Shown one piece after another: positions 15,382-23,635 of a stretch of DNA of 23,635 bases (position 1 is the first letter of the stretch; each line of letters opens with the position of its first letter). Both the position numbers and the translations under genes were made by a program. Origin of the DNA: Pseudomonadota bacterium (GTDB lineage: Bacteria; Pseudomonadota; Gammaproteobacteria; Steroidobacterales; Steroidobacteraceae); assembly GCA_021850555.1 (NCBI GenBank), contig JAJZLX010000640.1:1-23635 (forward strand), written 5' to 3'. The notes under the pieces were generated by a model, which ran no database searches, was not told the DNA's origin, and saw only the letters and a program-made list of their open reading frames with translations.

Positions 15382-18300
15382 TTATGTCCTATTCGATGAG
15401 GCGACGAGGTATGTCTTGCCGATCCCCCGTCGCTGAAGGATGGCGTTCAGGGATGCGAGCCGCTTCACCTGGGAAGTGGTATCAATCCCGAAGTCGTAAC
15501 GCACGGTGACCTGCCGAGGCGGTGTCCAAGCGCCAAACCCCTGATCCAGCACGATCGTCGCGGCATTTCCGTCAGCAAAATCGACATCGAGGTAGCGGCC
15601 ATGCGGCACATCCTTTTGAAGCAGAGCGACGTGAAGACCGCGCTGTCGACCAAATAGTTCGATGACCGCTTTCTGATCGGCGGAGTCGCGCCAATCGTGC
15701 CAAACCTGCCAGGGGTCGACGCGAAAGTCATTAGAACGCGGCGGACGGGTCTCGATGATAAGGTTCGCGTCCGCAGCGCCCGACTGGGAAACAATTTGCT
15801 GCATTGTGTCGATCAGCAGGCGCGCCACCAGAGGCGACGATACATAGGAATCTCGGTAGACAATCCGTGTGATGCCTGCCTTCGGCCAGCTCCCGCACTT
15901 TGTCAGCAACTCGATGATGAGTTGGGAAGCGCGAGCACCAAACGTCGCAATGTCACAATCGAGTTCCGAACCGATCTGCATGAGATGAGCCCCCGGCGTG
16001 GGAAGGAGTGTGTCGAGGTTGACCGCCGAGCACTGCACGGTGATTGATGGGCTTCCTTGGGCTACCGGGTGGCCGACAGGACGTCCCCACGCAGGGCCAG
16101 GAAACCGTGGTTCCGCCTCCCGCGTCGCCCATACGCGGCTCGAGCCTCCTTCAGTGTGGACTACCGCCAACGCATGTGCGCCGTTGGCAAAAGTAGGCGT
16201 AGCGGCCACGACGAGCGATATATTGTGTTGCAACGCGAAGTCGCGAAGGACGAGTTTTTCCGCCGGGCTCAGCGAGGCGAGGAGCGTCGATGCGAGAGCA
16301 AGCCGAGTAGCGTGCCCCCGCCGCTTCCAATCCAGAAATTGTGCGGCGAGCGGCCAATCCTGCAACGCCGTCGGGCTGCTTCGGTCAGGCAAAAAGACCG
16401 TCACAGTCGCGCGTGCGGATAGGCGCAGGTCGCGATCGATCTCGTCTACCGGCGCGAGGGACAGACCTGCGCCCTCAAAACAGCGCTCCTCAGGGGCGAG
16501 TTCGTCGGGGAATTTGAGATGTGCCTGAAGAAAATCCAGCGCCACAGTCCGGTCGAGTTCGTCCTGACCACCAGGTGCATCGGACGTCAGCACACAGGCG
16601 GCGCAAGCTTTCTCGCATCCAGGCGTTCCGCAGTTGAGAATCTGTTCTGCACGCCGAATGGTGGTGCGCATCAGATGCTCGAACGACACGGCAAACCCAG
16701 CGCCACCCGCAGCCCGATCGAACAGGAACAAGGACACGGCTGACGCCCCAAGCGCGTTATGGCTCTGACTGACGGCGAAGCCCATTTCGTCGGCCTCCAC
16801 GCCGAGTTCCTGGGCCAGTGCCTCCCGCAGCGCGATGACCAACGCATTGGCGCCGGCCCGGCGAAGCGCGTGTTGCGGCTGTAGTTCAACAACGTCGGTC
16901 GTGACTTCTAGGCCAAGCGCGAGGTTGCGTCTGATGCTGAACGGCTTGTCGTTACCGGGGCAAAGATCCTGTCCCCTCCGGTACCGAAGCGGCTTGTGGT
17001 CAACGAGTGCTGGGGCAGGCGACGATGATCCGCGATTGTCACTATCGGCTTCTGCCCGGCCACACTGGAGACAGATAGCGTAGCCAAAGCCGCTTGGCCC
17101 GCCGCGATTTGAATAGTAGACGAGACCCTCGCGGCTACACCGATAACGCCCAAGTCCGGGGATCGGCAAACTTTGCCAAGCCACATCGCGCGTGGAGACA
17201 ATCGGATCTTCGGGCGGAACATACGATAACGTGTCCGTGTCGGCGTGCGCGCGGACTCGCGGGTCGACCGAGAAGCCTGCGGGGCGAAGGAACTCTTCGC
17301 TGGTGAGCTGCTCCGCGCCGCATAACGGACAGCAGTCCTGCCGCCCGCCGCGCTTGATGTCGCTCGCACCGCACGCCCCGCAGCGCCAGAGATAGCGCAG
17401 GCTCTGAACCTCAGCGACATTTTCCTCGTTCGCCGGTCGTTTCCAGTTCAGGGTCACGCCAGCTGACTTATAGACGAGGCCATCGAGTACAACTTCTGAT
17501 CCGGGTGCATAATCACGGATCGCGAGGTCAAGCGATCGCTGCGGCCCCACTGTGCGGAATTGGCGCGAGCCTTCCTGTGGAGTGTCTTGTGGAGACTTGA
17601 ATTCCTTCCCTGGCATGAACGTAACCACATCGGTCGGAAAGCCGTGGCCTGGGAGGAAGCCACGGTCTGCAAGGCTGCCGAGCAAGAATTCCCCGCACAT
17701 GCGCCGAAGCTCGACCGCCATTCGTGACTTGCCCGCGTCCTGAAGGCCCTCGTCCTTTGCAAGGGTGACCAAGCCCTCCCATTCCGCGACAAAGTCACGA
17801 GCGAGCCCGACGATGGCTTCTTTTGCATCCTCGACGAGGCTCTGGTCGCCTTCCAAGATCGAGCGCTGCGTCAACATCGCTAGGCTGTCTCTGAAGGCGT
17901 TCGCTGTGGCGGGGCGTTCAAGCCAGTCAATAAAGTCTTGCACCGGCCGTTCTGCCTTTGGAGGGCGCCCCTCTTTCGGATCAGCTGGACAACCGATGAA
18001 AGCGCCGATCTGCATCTTGAGCGCGTCGCCTGCACGTTCGCGCATGAAGTTGCCGAGGAGGAATGCGTTGACATGACGCTGCACAATCGGCCGGCTGCTG
18101 AGTGTCACTTTTGGCGCGGCGAGAGTCCGTTGCAGGTACGCCCGTGGATCGCGAAACGCTTCGCTGTCGAGCGGCCGATCCTTGCAGAAGGTAAAGGCCA
18201 GCGCCACGGCCTGCCCGCGTCGGCCTGCGCGACCAACACGCTGCCGGTAGTTCGCAATCGAAGGCGGCACATTGGTCATCATAACGGAAGAGACCGAGCC

Positions 18301-21300
18301 AATATCGACGCCCATCTCCATCGTCGTGGAGCAGTTGAGGATGTTGATCTTGCCCGCCTTGAACTCCCGCTCATAGCGGCGCAACCGTCCGCTGTCCTGC
18401 TGCGCCGAATGCTCGGCCGACCGCGCATAGTCGGCGAACAGCGCTATACGGTCGGAAATATTCGTCCAGGCTCCTTTGTCTCTTAGGCCGACGATTGCTG
18501 CATCCGCTTCTATCCATTTGTGGGTCACCGCCCGAGCATCAGTCGCATCGGTGAGCCCCAACATCGGGACAGGATGTCGTGGCATGGCGATCGGCATGGC
18601 GCGTCGGCGCGCCTCGATCGGCTCCTCGATCCCATACGGGGTAAATCCAAACGGCGCGCGGTCCAGAATACGCCGTGTAACCGGGCAATAGAATGCATCG
18701 ATGACGGGAGCGACGAAGGTTTTCGTGAAGTCGAAGGCGCGCCGTTCGGGATCAGCCGAGAAAGTGGCTTGCACCTGCGTCCATGCCGCGCGCAGGCAAT
18801 CGTCGAGATCCGACCGATCGCCCTTATCCTCGAGATTAAGACTAAGGCCTTGAAGAAGGAGCGCGACAGGGCGCGAGCGCGGGTGGGCTCGAAAGTATCC
18901 GTTCGGCCAAGCGCGCAGCTTAGCCTCATCGTCAGTCTGTCCGTCGGGGCCGACGAGCGACGTCAGTCTCGCCTTGGACAACACCCAGTGCTGCATCTGC
19001 CAGGAGATCGCAACGGCACCGTTAGCCCTTACGAACCAAGTCAGTACCGCGTCGAGATAGGCTCGCCAATCGTCAAGGGTCTTACCTTTGCGTCGGAAGG
19101 CAGCGGGAATCTGGGAGTCGGAAAGCCGGTCGATGCTGGGGTTGCGAAGGCGCGCAGTGCCCAATGTTTCGGCCGAGTTCGCACGCTTTGGCCGGCGAGC
19201 AAATTCCCGGAGAAGAAGGAATTCAGCGATTCTGGCCTGGTCGGTGAACAGCTCCTCGTCGCGCGCCTGCCATACGCCCTTGATCCATTCCGCAACCTCG
19301 ATGCGTCCGGCGAGGCGATTCACGAGTTCAGGCCACGCGATGCCGTCGGTGCTGCCCGTCACGAGGCTGGCCAATTTCTGCCGCTTCTCGGCGAGAACAG
19401 TTTCGAGGGCCGGCAGCGGATTGGCAGCGAAGAGCGCTTCGAATTGCTGGATATCGGCACTTAGTTTTGCGAGTTCATCGCGCACCCCGGCTGGTGGGCG
19501 CATCGACGCCTGCACCTGATGGTAGACGAAGGAACGGACGAAATTGCGCTCCGACTCCATTTGGAGCTTAGCGGCCATGCGCGCCGTACCCTGGCGACTA
19601 TCCGTGAAGGAGAGCAGGCGGCGCCCTGCGGAAGGAAGCTTCTCGCCCGCCTCGGCCTTGGCGGGCTCGACGCCCTCGAGCAAGATCGGGGCCGCGTTAC
19701 CAAGGATGAAGGGCGCGCCGAAGCGGAGTGGCCGGATCAGATCTGGACCCTTACGTCCCGTCGGGCTGCAGTGCGGGCAGACGCGCGGCCCATGATGCTC
19801 TTCGTACAGGAGCGACAGCCGACCATCGGCTGGCCCATCGGCAACACGCCAGCCGGCCCTTTCGTCGAGCCAGAAACCGCGAGCGGCTGGGGTCGGATTG
19901 GCTGCAAAAAGGCGGTCCCAAGTGGGGACATCTTCTTGTTGCGCTGGGTCGTCTCCGGCGTCATCCGCATCTTCCCGCCCACCATCGTTATCGCGGGCGC
20001 TGTCGAAGGCGAACTCATCCCGCGGTGGGTTGCGCAAAGGTGCCGCCAGAAGTGGACCGGCCTCTACCCCTTCTAGGAAGGCCTCACCGCATTCGAAGCA
20101 GCTTACCACCTCGAGTATCGGTGCGCCGCAGGAGGGGCATTCGTCAGCGCGCTCGGGCAAAATGCGACCAAATGGCCAGTCCGTCGGTTTGCTCGGACAC
20201 GCCGAATTGATGCAGCTCCAGATGCCGGGAACGGCGCGTTCGAAGGCATGAAGCCGAAGAGGTGCGAGGCGTTCCTCCGCCTTATCCGACGTCTTCCAAG
20301 CTGCGCGCGACACAGCAGAAATTAGGCCAACTGCGTCGACGCCATAAGGCTTCGCAGGCGCGTCGAAATCCGCGAGCGGAACGCTGCCGTCAAATAGTCG
20401 TTCGACAAGCCGCCAAGTGGCCGGGTCACGGCCGAGGATGTCGTAAAGCTCGGCCGGGTCAGCGGCGCGGATATCAACTGATGGTCGGCCAGCAGGACCC
20501 TCGGGCCGACGCGGCATCTGGCGCCGTCCTTCAATGACATGGACCCGGTCGTCCGGAATACCCGCGACGTCGGCCAGGAAGCGCTGGAGCTGCTGACGCA
20601 CACCCTCACCCGAGCCGATGGTTGCGGAAGTGGCAACGAAGCGGACCTCTTCGGGATTCACTGAGAAGGCTAGCATGACGCGCCGCAGTAGCAGCGCGAT
20701 CTCGGCCGCCGCCGCCCCGACCAACGAATGTGCCTCGTCTAGAACGATCCATTTCAATTTACCCTGGGAGGCGTCAATAATCGGCCTGTCCTCAGCGCGA
20801 ACCAGCATGTATTCGAGCATGGTGATGTTAGTGACGAGAAGCGGCGGTGGGCTGGCGCGCAGCCGCTCTCGGTCGATGACTTCTTCCGGCGTGCGGCGGC
20901 GTTCGGACTCCTTCGCTACCCGCTGCAGATCTCCGTTATAGAGGCAATAGCGAACTCGTCCGCCAAACGGCTGGGTCCAGGCGGAGAGCCGTTCGCGCTG
21001 GCTCTCGATCAATGCGTTGAGCGGATAGAGCATAATCGCCTGCACGCCCTCGAGCGCCTCGCGTTGGCTCTGTGCCTGCCCGACCAGATCGCTCAGTATT
21101 GGAAAGAGGAAGCATTCGGTTTTTCCCGAGCCTGTGCCTGAGGTGACCAGCACCGACTGAGGGTCGGGCTCTGAAAGGAGGCGCCAGGCTTCAGCTTGGT
21201 GAAGGAACGGTTTGCGTGTACACGGAAAACGATAGTCGTGATCTTCCGGCAGGTCGTCTAATGCCTTCACGAGGTCGGCATTCAAAAGGGAACCGGCGAG

Positions 21301-21519
21301 CGCCGCTATCGTCGCATTGGAAGCTACGAATGGGTGGGCGCCTTCAAGCACTGGCTCCTGCAGCATGGCGCCGATCTCTGGATCGTCGCCGCCAAGCATG
21401 GCTCGCAGATGCCGCCGCAGCCCTTCATGTGCGAGCCCTGACTGGGCAATCACTGCCTCGGCGCTCCGGCGCCTGACCTCACTCAAAACGTCAAAGGGTG
21501 TCATGTCCCGATCAACCAT
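15382..21519 (-). CDS. druE: Druantia DruE-like giant DEAH helicase with DUF1998 domain
   Basis: A 2045-aa SF2 helicase. Motifs: Walker A GTGSGKT at 128-134, DEAH at 261-264, TSAT at 297-300, then the second RecA lobe around 1060-1110 with CSTTMEMGVDIGSV and NYRQRVGRAGRRG. A Cys cluster at about 440-490 (CPSCGAP, CFECG) and another near 1370-1395 (CGACG, CPLCGA) are probable zinc ribbons. Residues about 1550-1650 form a DUF1998/MrfA-like domain with its Cys set (NCGTPGCEKACAAC). The last 350 residues are a separate domain; near 1970 it has HGRYLDVDF and VLDQGFGAW, reminiscent of the PLD-like MIT C-terminal fold. The size and helicase-DUF1998 layout match DruE. The ATG overlaps the upstream stop by 8 nt (ATGGTTGA). 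In Druantia, DruE is the shared signature gene; the mechanism is not settled. Confidence 0.85.
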   Translation of the reverse strand: MVDRDMTPFDVLSEVRRRSAEAVIAQSGLAHEGLRRHLRAMLGGDDPEIGAMLQEPVLEGAHPFVASNATIAALAGSLLNADLVKALDDLPEDHDYRFPCTRKPFLHQAEAWRLLSEPDPQSVLVTSGTGSGKTECFLFPILSDLVGQAQSQREALEGVQAIMLYPLNALIESQRERLSAWTQPFGGRVRYCLYNGDLQRVAKESERRRTPEEVIDRERLRASPPPLLVTNITMLEYMLVRAEDRPIIDASQGKLKWIVLDEAHSLVGAAAAEIALLLRRVMLAFSVNPEEVRFVATSATIGSGEGVRQQLQRFLADVAGIPDDRVHVIEGRRQMPRRPEGPAGRPSVDIRAADPAELYDILGRDPATWRLVERLFDGSVPLADFDAPAKPYGVDAVGLISAVSRAAWKTSDKAEERLAPLRLHAFERAVPGIWSCINSACPSKPTDWPFGRILPERADECPSCGAPILEVVSCFECGEAFLEGVEAGPLLAAPLRNPPRDEFAFDSARDNDGGREDADDAGDDPAQQEDVPTWDRLFAANPTPAARGFWLDERAGWRVADGPADGRLSLLYEEHHGPRVCPHCSPTGRKGPDLIRPLRFGAPFILGNAAPILLEGVEPAKAEAGEKLPSAGRRLLSFTDSRQGTARMAAKLQMESERNFVRSFVYHQVQASMRPPAGVRDELAKLSADIQQFEALFAANPLPALETVLAEKRQKLASLVTGSTDGIAWPELVNRLAGRIEVAEWIKGVWQARDEELFTDQARIAEFLLLREFARRPKRANSAETLGTARLRNPSIDRLSDSQIPAAFRRKGKTLDDWRAYLDAVLTWFVRANGAVAISWQMQHWVLSKARLTSLVGPDGQTDDEAKLRAWPNGYFRAHPRSRPVALLLQGLSLNLEDKGDRSDLDDCLRAAWTQVQATFSADPERRAFDFTKTFVAPVIDAFYCPVTRRILDRAPFGFTPYGIEEPIEARRRAMPIAMPRHPVPMLGLTDATDARAVTHKWIEADAAIVGLRDKGAWTNISDRIALFADYARSAEHSAQQDSGRLRRYEREFKAGKINILNCSTTMEMGVDIGSVSSVMMTNVPPSIANYRQRVGRAGRRGQAVALAFTFCKDRPLDSEAFRDPRAYLQRTLAAPKVTLSSRPIVQRHVNAFLLGNFMRERAGDALKMQIGAFIGCPADPKEGRPPKAERPVQDFIDWLERPATANAFRDSLAMLTQRSILEGDQSLVEDAKEAIVGLARDFVAEWEGLVTLAKDEGLQDAGKSRMAVELRRMCGEFLLGSLADRGFLPGHGFPTDVVTFMPGKEFKSPQDTPQEGSRQFRTVGPQRSLDLAIRDYAPGSEVVLDGLVYKSAGVTLNWKRPANEENVAEVQSLRYLWRCGACGASDIKRGGRQDCCPLCGAEQLTSEEFLRPAGFSVDPRVRAHADTDTLSYVPPEDPIVSTRDVAWQSLPIPGLGRYRCSREGLVYYSNRGGPSGFGYAICLQCGRAEADSDNRGSSSPAPALVDHKPLRYRRGQDLCPGNDKPFSIRRNLALGLEVTTDVVELQPQHALRRAGANALVIALREALAQELGVEADEMGFAVSQSHNALGASAVSLFLFDRAAGGAGFAVSFEHLMRTTIRRAEQILNCGTPGCEKACAACVLTSDAPGGQDELDRTVALDFLQAHLKFPDELAPEERCFEGAGLSLAPVDEIDRDLRLSARATVTVFLPDRSSPTALQDWPLAAQFLDWKRRGHATRLALASTLLASLSPAEKLVLRDFALQHNISLVVAATPTFANGAHALAVVHTEGGSSRVWATREAEPRFPGPAWGRPVGHPVAQGSPSITVQCSAVNLDTLLPTPGAHLMQIGSELDCDIATFGARASQLIIELLTKCGSWPKAGITRIVYRDSYVSSPLVARLLIDTMQQIVSQSGAADANLIIETRPPRSNDFRVDPWQVWHDWRDSADQKAVIELFGRQRGLHVALLQKDVPHGRYLDVDFADGNAATIVLDQGFGAWTPPRQVTVRYDFGIDTTSQVKRLASLNAILQRRGIGKTYLVASSNRT

Positions 21520-23635
21520 AGAATTTCACAAGATGAAGCCACGCCCCTGATACATACATCGGGTCTTCGCGCAGCGTCCGGCGCACGATCAACGCGAGTT
21601 CGCTATCTAAAACGAGTTTCTCTTTAGCACTCGCTGCGAGAAGGACCGGAGCAAAGAGGCCCGCAAAATCCGTGTGCGATTTCGTCTCAATCTCCGGCGG
21701 AAGTCTTAGCCCAGTCAAAGCGAGGCGTGCGGCGAGTTCGTTGGGTGCATCGCCGCCTCGTTGGTGCTGGTCTCGGACGTAGCCACTCGTCAAATCCCGG
21801 AGCGCTGGCCCCTCCGTCGCTTGGCCAATCGGCAGTCCCGCCATGCCAAAGATCGTTTGGAGCGCAGGCTCCAGCGCAACGAGGTCGCTACACACACTGC
21901 GCAGCCATGACACCGCCTCGTTCATCGCCTTCTCCTTGCCGAGAACGCCATCGAGCGCGCCGACTAAAGCGGTGCACTGGCGCTCCATTACCGACCACCA
22001 GGCGCGGAGCGGCAGGGCGAGCCATAGGAATGGCAACTCATTTTGCATTGCCCATATCACGCTACGCTCTCCAGCATCGCGGGCCGCGAGCAATAAGAGA
22101 ATAAGGGTCTCCGGGTTTGAGGGCAGCAGCTTCAAGCAGTCGAATGCGCTGGCCGGAAGGCCGTTCAGATTTGTCGCAGCGTCGCGCAGCCATCTTAGGT
22201 CGTCAGTTCCAGGCTCGCCGTGCCCGAGCCCAACAAGGGCTTCCAAAATCGCGCGCTGGCGCTCCGCGTAGTCCGTGATCGTCAAGGCGGAAATCAAGGC
22301 CCCGGCATAGGTGTCAGGAGCGCCTGATTGCATAACGGGGACGGGCCGCGAGATCACATCGACGCCGTCTCTCAAGTAGACTAGGCATGGTCCCTTGCAC
22401 CGCTCGGGTAGCACCCAGCCCCCATCCCCATCCGATTCCAAGGCGTGCTCATGCCGTGGGTCTAGGATCATTCGCGCCACGGGTGCGGCGCTGGAGTCCT
22501 CCGATCGGGGATGCCAACGAAATATAACGCCATCACGTTCAAGCTGCTCGAAGCGGTACCGACTGATGCGTATTGGCGGGCGCGAGTCGCCAATGAAATC
22601 GAGTTCCACCAAATCATCCTGATTAGGCAGCGTGGCGAGCGTCTCATCGATGGCGCCGCGGACGAGGCCAAGAGGGAGTTCGCCATCAACGACGGTCTTA
22701 ATGCCCGACTTGGAACCCTTCGCGCCGAGATGAAAGACCACCCTGCGGGGCGACACGGCAACCGCGCCTCGCAGCGCGCCGACATCCGCCTGCTTACCGG
22801 GCGCGAGAATTGTGCCATCAGCCAGCGCGACTACGGCGTCGCGGCCGATCAGCGGGACAACTACATCAAAGGCTTGTCCCCCGGGCGGTCGAAGCGTCAT
22901 TAGAAGCCGATAGACCGGTCGCCTAACGAACCGAATCGATAAACTCCCGTCGTCGGTCGTATCAACCATGCAGGCGGTTTCGTGGACAGCGGCGGTCCAT
23001 CCTGGGAGGCCGAAAAAGCGAATGTCGCCATCAAGCGCACTCTTCATGGTGGCGACCGCGCGCGAATCACCAGGCATGAGCGCCAGTTGGCGCTTCTCAA
23101 TCTGGATGTTGGCGACGGGGTCTCGCCAGGAAAGCTCCATCAGTCCGGCGCCGCTGAGCGGTCCGGTGAGCGCCTTCCATTTGCCGCCCGGCGGCCGCAC
23201 AAACAGCTCGCCGGCTTCGGGACGCCGTTGCCTTCGCGCTTCGTGGATCATGGGCTGCATCGGCGAGGCGATCGGTTCCCATCTATCGTCGGCCAACGTG
23301 AATCCGGACGGAACAAACCTGCCTAGCTCAAGCACTTGCTCGCGCTCTTCCGTATCCGGCTCGACCCTGAAGCGCGCCGCACCGTCCTCGCTGCCATGGA
23401 AGTAGGCGGCACCGGTCAGCTGGGCTAGCTTGCAACCCAGCGATGGAATGTCGTAAATTTCGAACACAGCCCCCTCAGTTGCAGGTTCGATCGACCAGTC
23501 GAGGGGGACGAGAACGTAGAGGGTTTTGGTGGGGGAGCTCACCGAGCCACCACGAATGAACCGAAGCAGCGGTTCATTCGGCGTTGAACCTTCATCAGGC
23601 TCAAACACAAGTATATCCGACCGTAGGGCGTCTCC
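21512..23635 (-). CDS. druH: DruH-like protein (STY4851/ECs_5259 type), C-terminal part
   Basis: About 707 residues are visible. The frame is open to the right edge of the window: nine codons precede the GTG at 23608 without a stop, so that GTG is not the real start and the N-terminus is missing. The visible part begins in a beta-rich region (KTLYVLVPLDWSI, YDIPSLGCKLAQLTGAAYFHG), passes several sandwich-like strands (IRFVRRPVYRLLMTLRPP) and ends in a helical segment (about 540-707) with Leu- and Arg-rich repeats. No catalytic motif is recognised. It overlaps druE by 8 nt, so the two are translationally coupled. In Druantia type III the helicase is paired with one large protein of unknown function, DruH; the call rests on that pairing and on general resemblance to that family. 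Confidence 0.62.
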   Translation of the reverse strand, partial: GDALRSDILVFEPDEGSTPNEPLLRFIRGGSVSSPTKTLYVLVPLDWSIEPATEGAVFEIYDIPSLGCKLAQLTGAAYFHGSEDGAARFRVEPDTEEREQVLELGRFVPSGFTLADDRWEPIASPMQPMIHEARRQRRPEAGELFVRPPGGKWKALTGPLSGAGLMELSWRDPVANIQIEKRQLALMPGDSRAVATMKSALDGDIRFFGLPGWTAAVHETACMVDTTDDGSLSIRFVRRPVYRLLMTLRPPGGQAFDVVVPLIGRDAVVALADGTILAPGKQADVGALRGAVAVSPRRVVFHLGAKGSKSGIKTVVDGELPLGLVRGAIDETLATLPNQDDLVELDFIGDSRPPIRISRYRFEQLERDGVIFRWHPRSEDSSAAPVARMILDPRHEHALESDGDGGWVLPERCKGPCLVYLRDGVDVISRPVPVMQSGAPDTYAGALISALTITDYAERQRAILEALVGLGHGEPGTDDLRWLRDAATNLNGLPASAFDCLKLLPSNPETLILLLLAARDAGERSVIWAMQNELPFLWLALPLRAWWSVMERQCTALVGALDGVLGKEKAMNEAVSWLRSVCSDLVALEPALQTIFGMAGLPIGQATEGPALRDLTSGYVRDQHQRGGDAPNELAARLALTGLRLPPEIETKSHTDFAGLFAPVLLAASAKEKLVLDSELALIVRRTLREDPMYVSGAWLHLVKFYG

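Noticed and set aside
18520..19464. Plus-strand ORF of 314 codons opposite druE
   Set aside because: Antisense to an uninterrupted 2045-aa helicase frame; no domain or start signal.
15382..23635. DISARM (drmA/drmB) as the identity of the right-hand helicase and DUF1998 genes
   Set aside because: In DISARM the helicase and DUF1998 domains are on separate proteins with a methyltransferase nearby; here they are fused in one 2045-aa protein paired with a DruH-like protein, which fits Druantia better.
1..23635. CRISPR array or IS element
   Set aside because: I saw no regularly spaced direct repeats and no transposase motifs or terminal inverted repeats in the window.

Overview
The window is a GC-rich, densely packed bacterial segment. 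Codon use, protein types and the tRNA-Gly 3' end at 14867-14912 suggest an alphaproteobacterium; I cannot fix the genus. Nearly everything recognisable is anti-phage or mobile-element cargo, so this reads as a defence island at the 3' end of a tRNA-Gly(GCC) gene.

Left part (1-14912): the right-hand portion of an integrative element. From the left: about 460 bp with no convincing gene; a leftward three-gene operon (zinc-ribbon and Cys-motif proteins behind an HTH-SF2 helicase, 464-3217); divergently, a rightward Gabija-like operon (gajA 3403-5187, gajB 5174-6991) with an added PD-(D/E)XK nuclease gene (6995-7909); then, convergent with it, a leftward block transcribed from about 12487: a three-Cys-motif PF07505/DUF5131 protein (11721-12458), two different TcmP-type partner proteins (10810-11721 and 9557-10813), a frameshifted DUF3800-like gene (8598-9648) and a HEPN-like protein (7936-8451). 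Next come a RelE-family toxin/XRE antitoxin pair (12596-13289) and a P4-type tyrosine integrase (13344-14693), whose start faces the attachment core. Only the 3' part of the tRNA, from the anticodon loop to CCA, is present, so this is the tRNA-less end of the element, and the element lies to the left.

Right part (14913-23635): after the core comes an intrinsic terminator, about 400 bp of unassigned DNA, then a leftward Druantia type III-like pair: DruE-like giant helicase (15382-21519) and the C-terminal part of a DruH-like protein running off the right edge. This is either the chromosomal flank or a second element in tandem at the same tRNA.

Gabija (OLD nuclease plus UvrD-like helicase) and Druantia are known defence systems. 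The least described part is the DUF5131-TcmP-TcmP-DUF3800-HEPN block, whose first four genes overlap one another, followed by the HTH-helicase-zinc-protein operon and the nuclease attached to Gabija. Every functional call is made by reading motifs; no database search was run.
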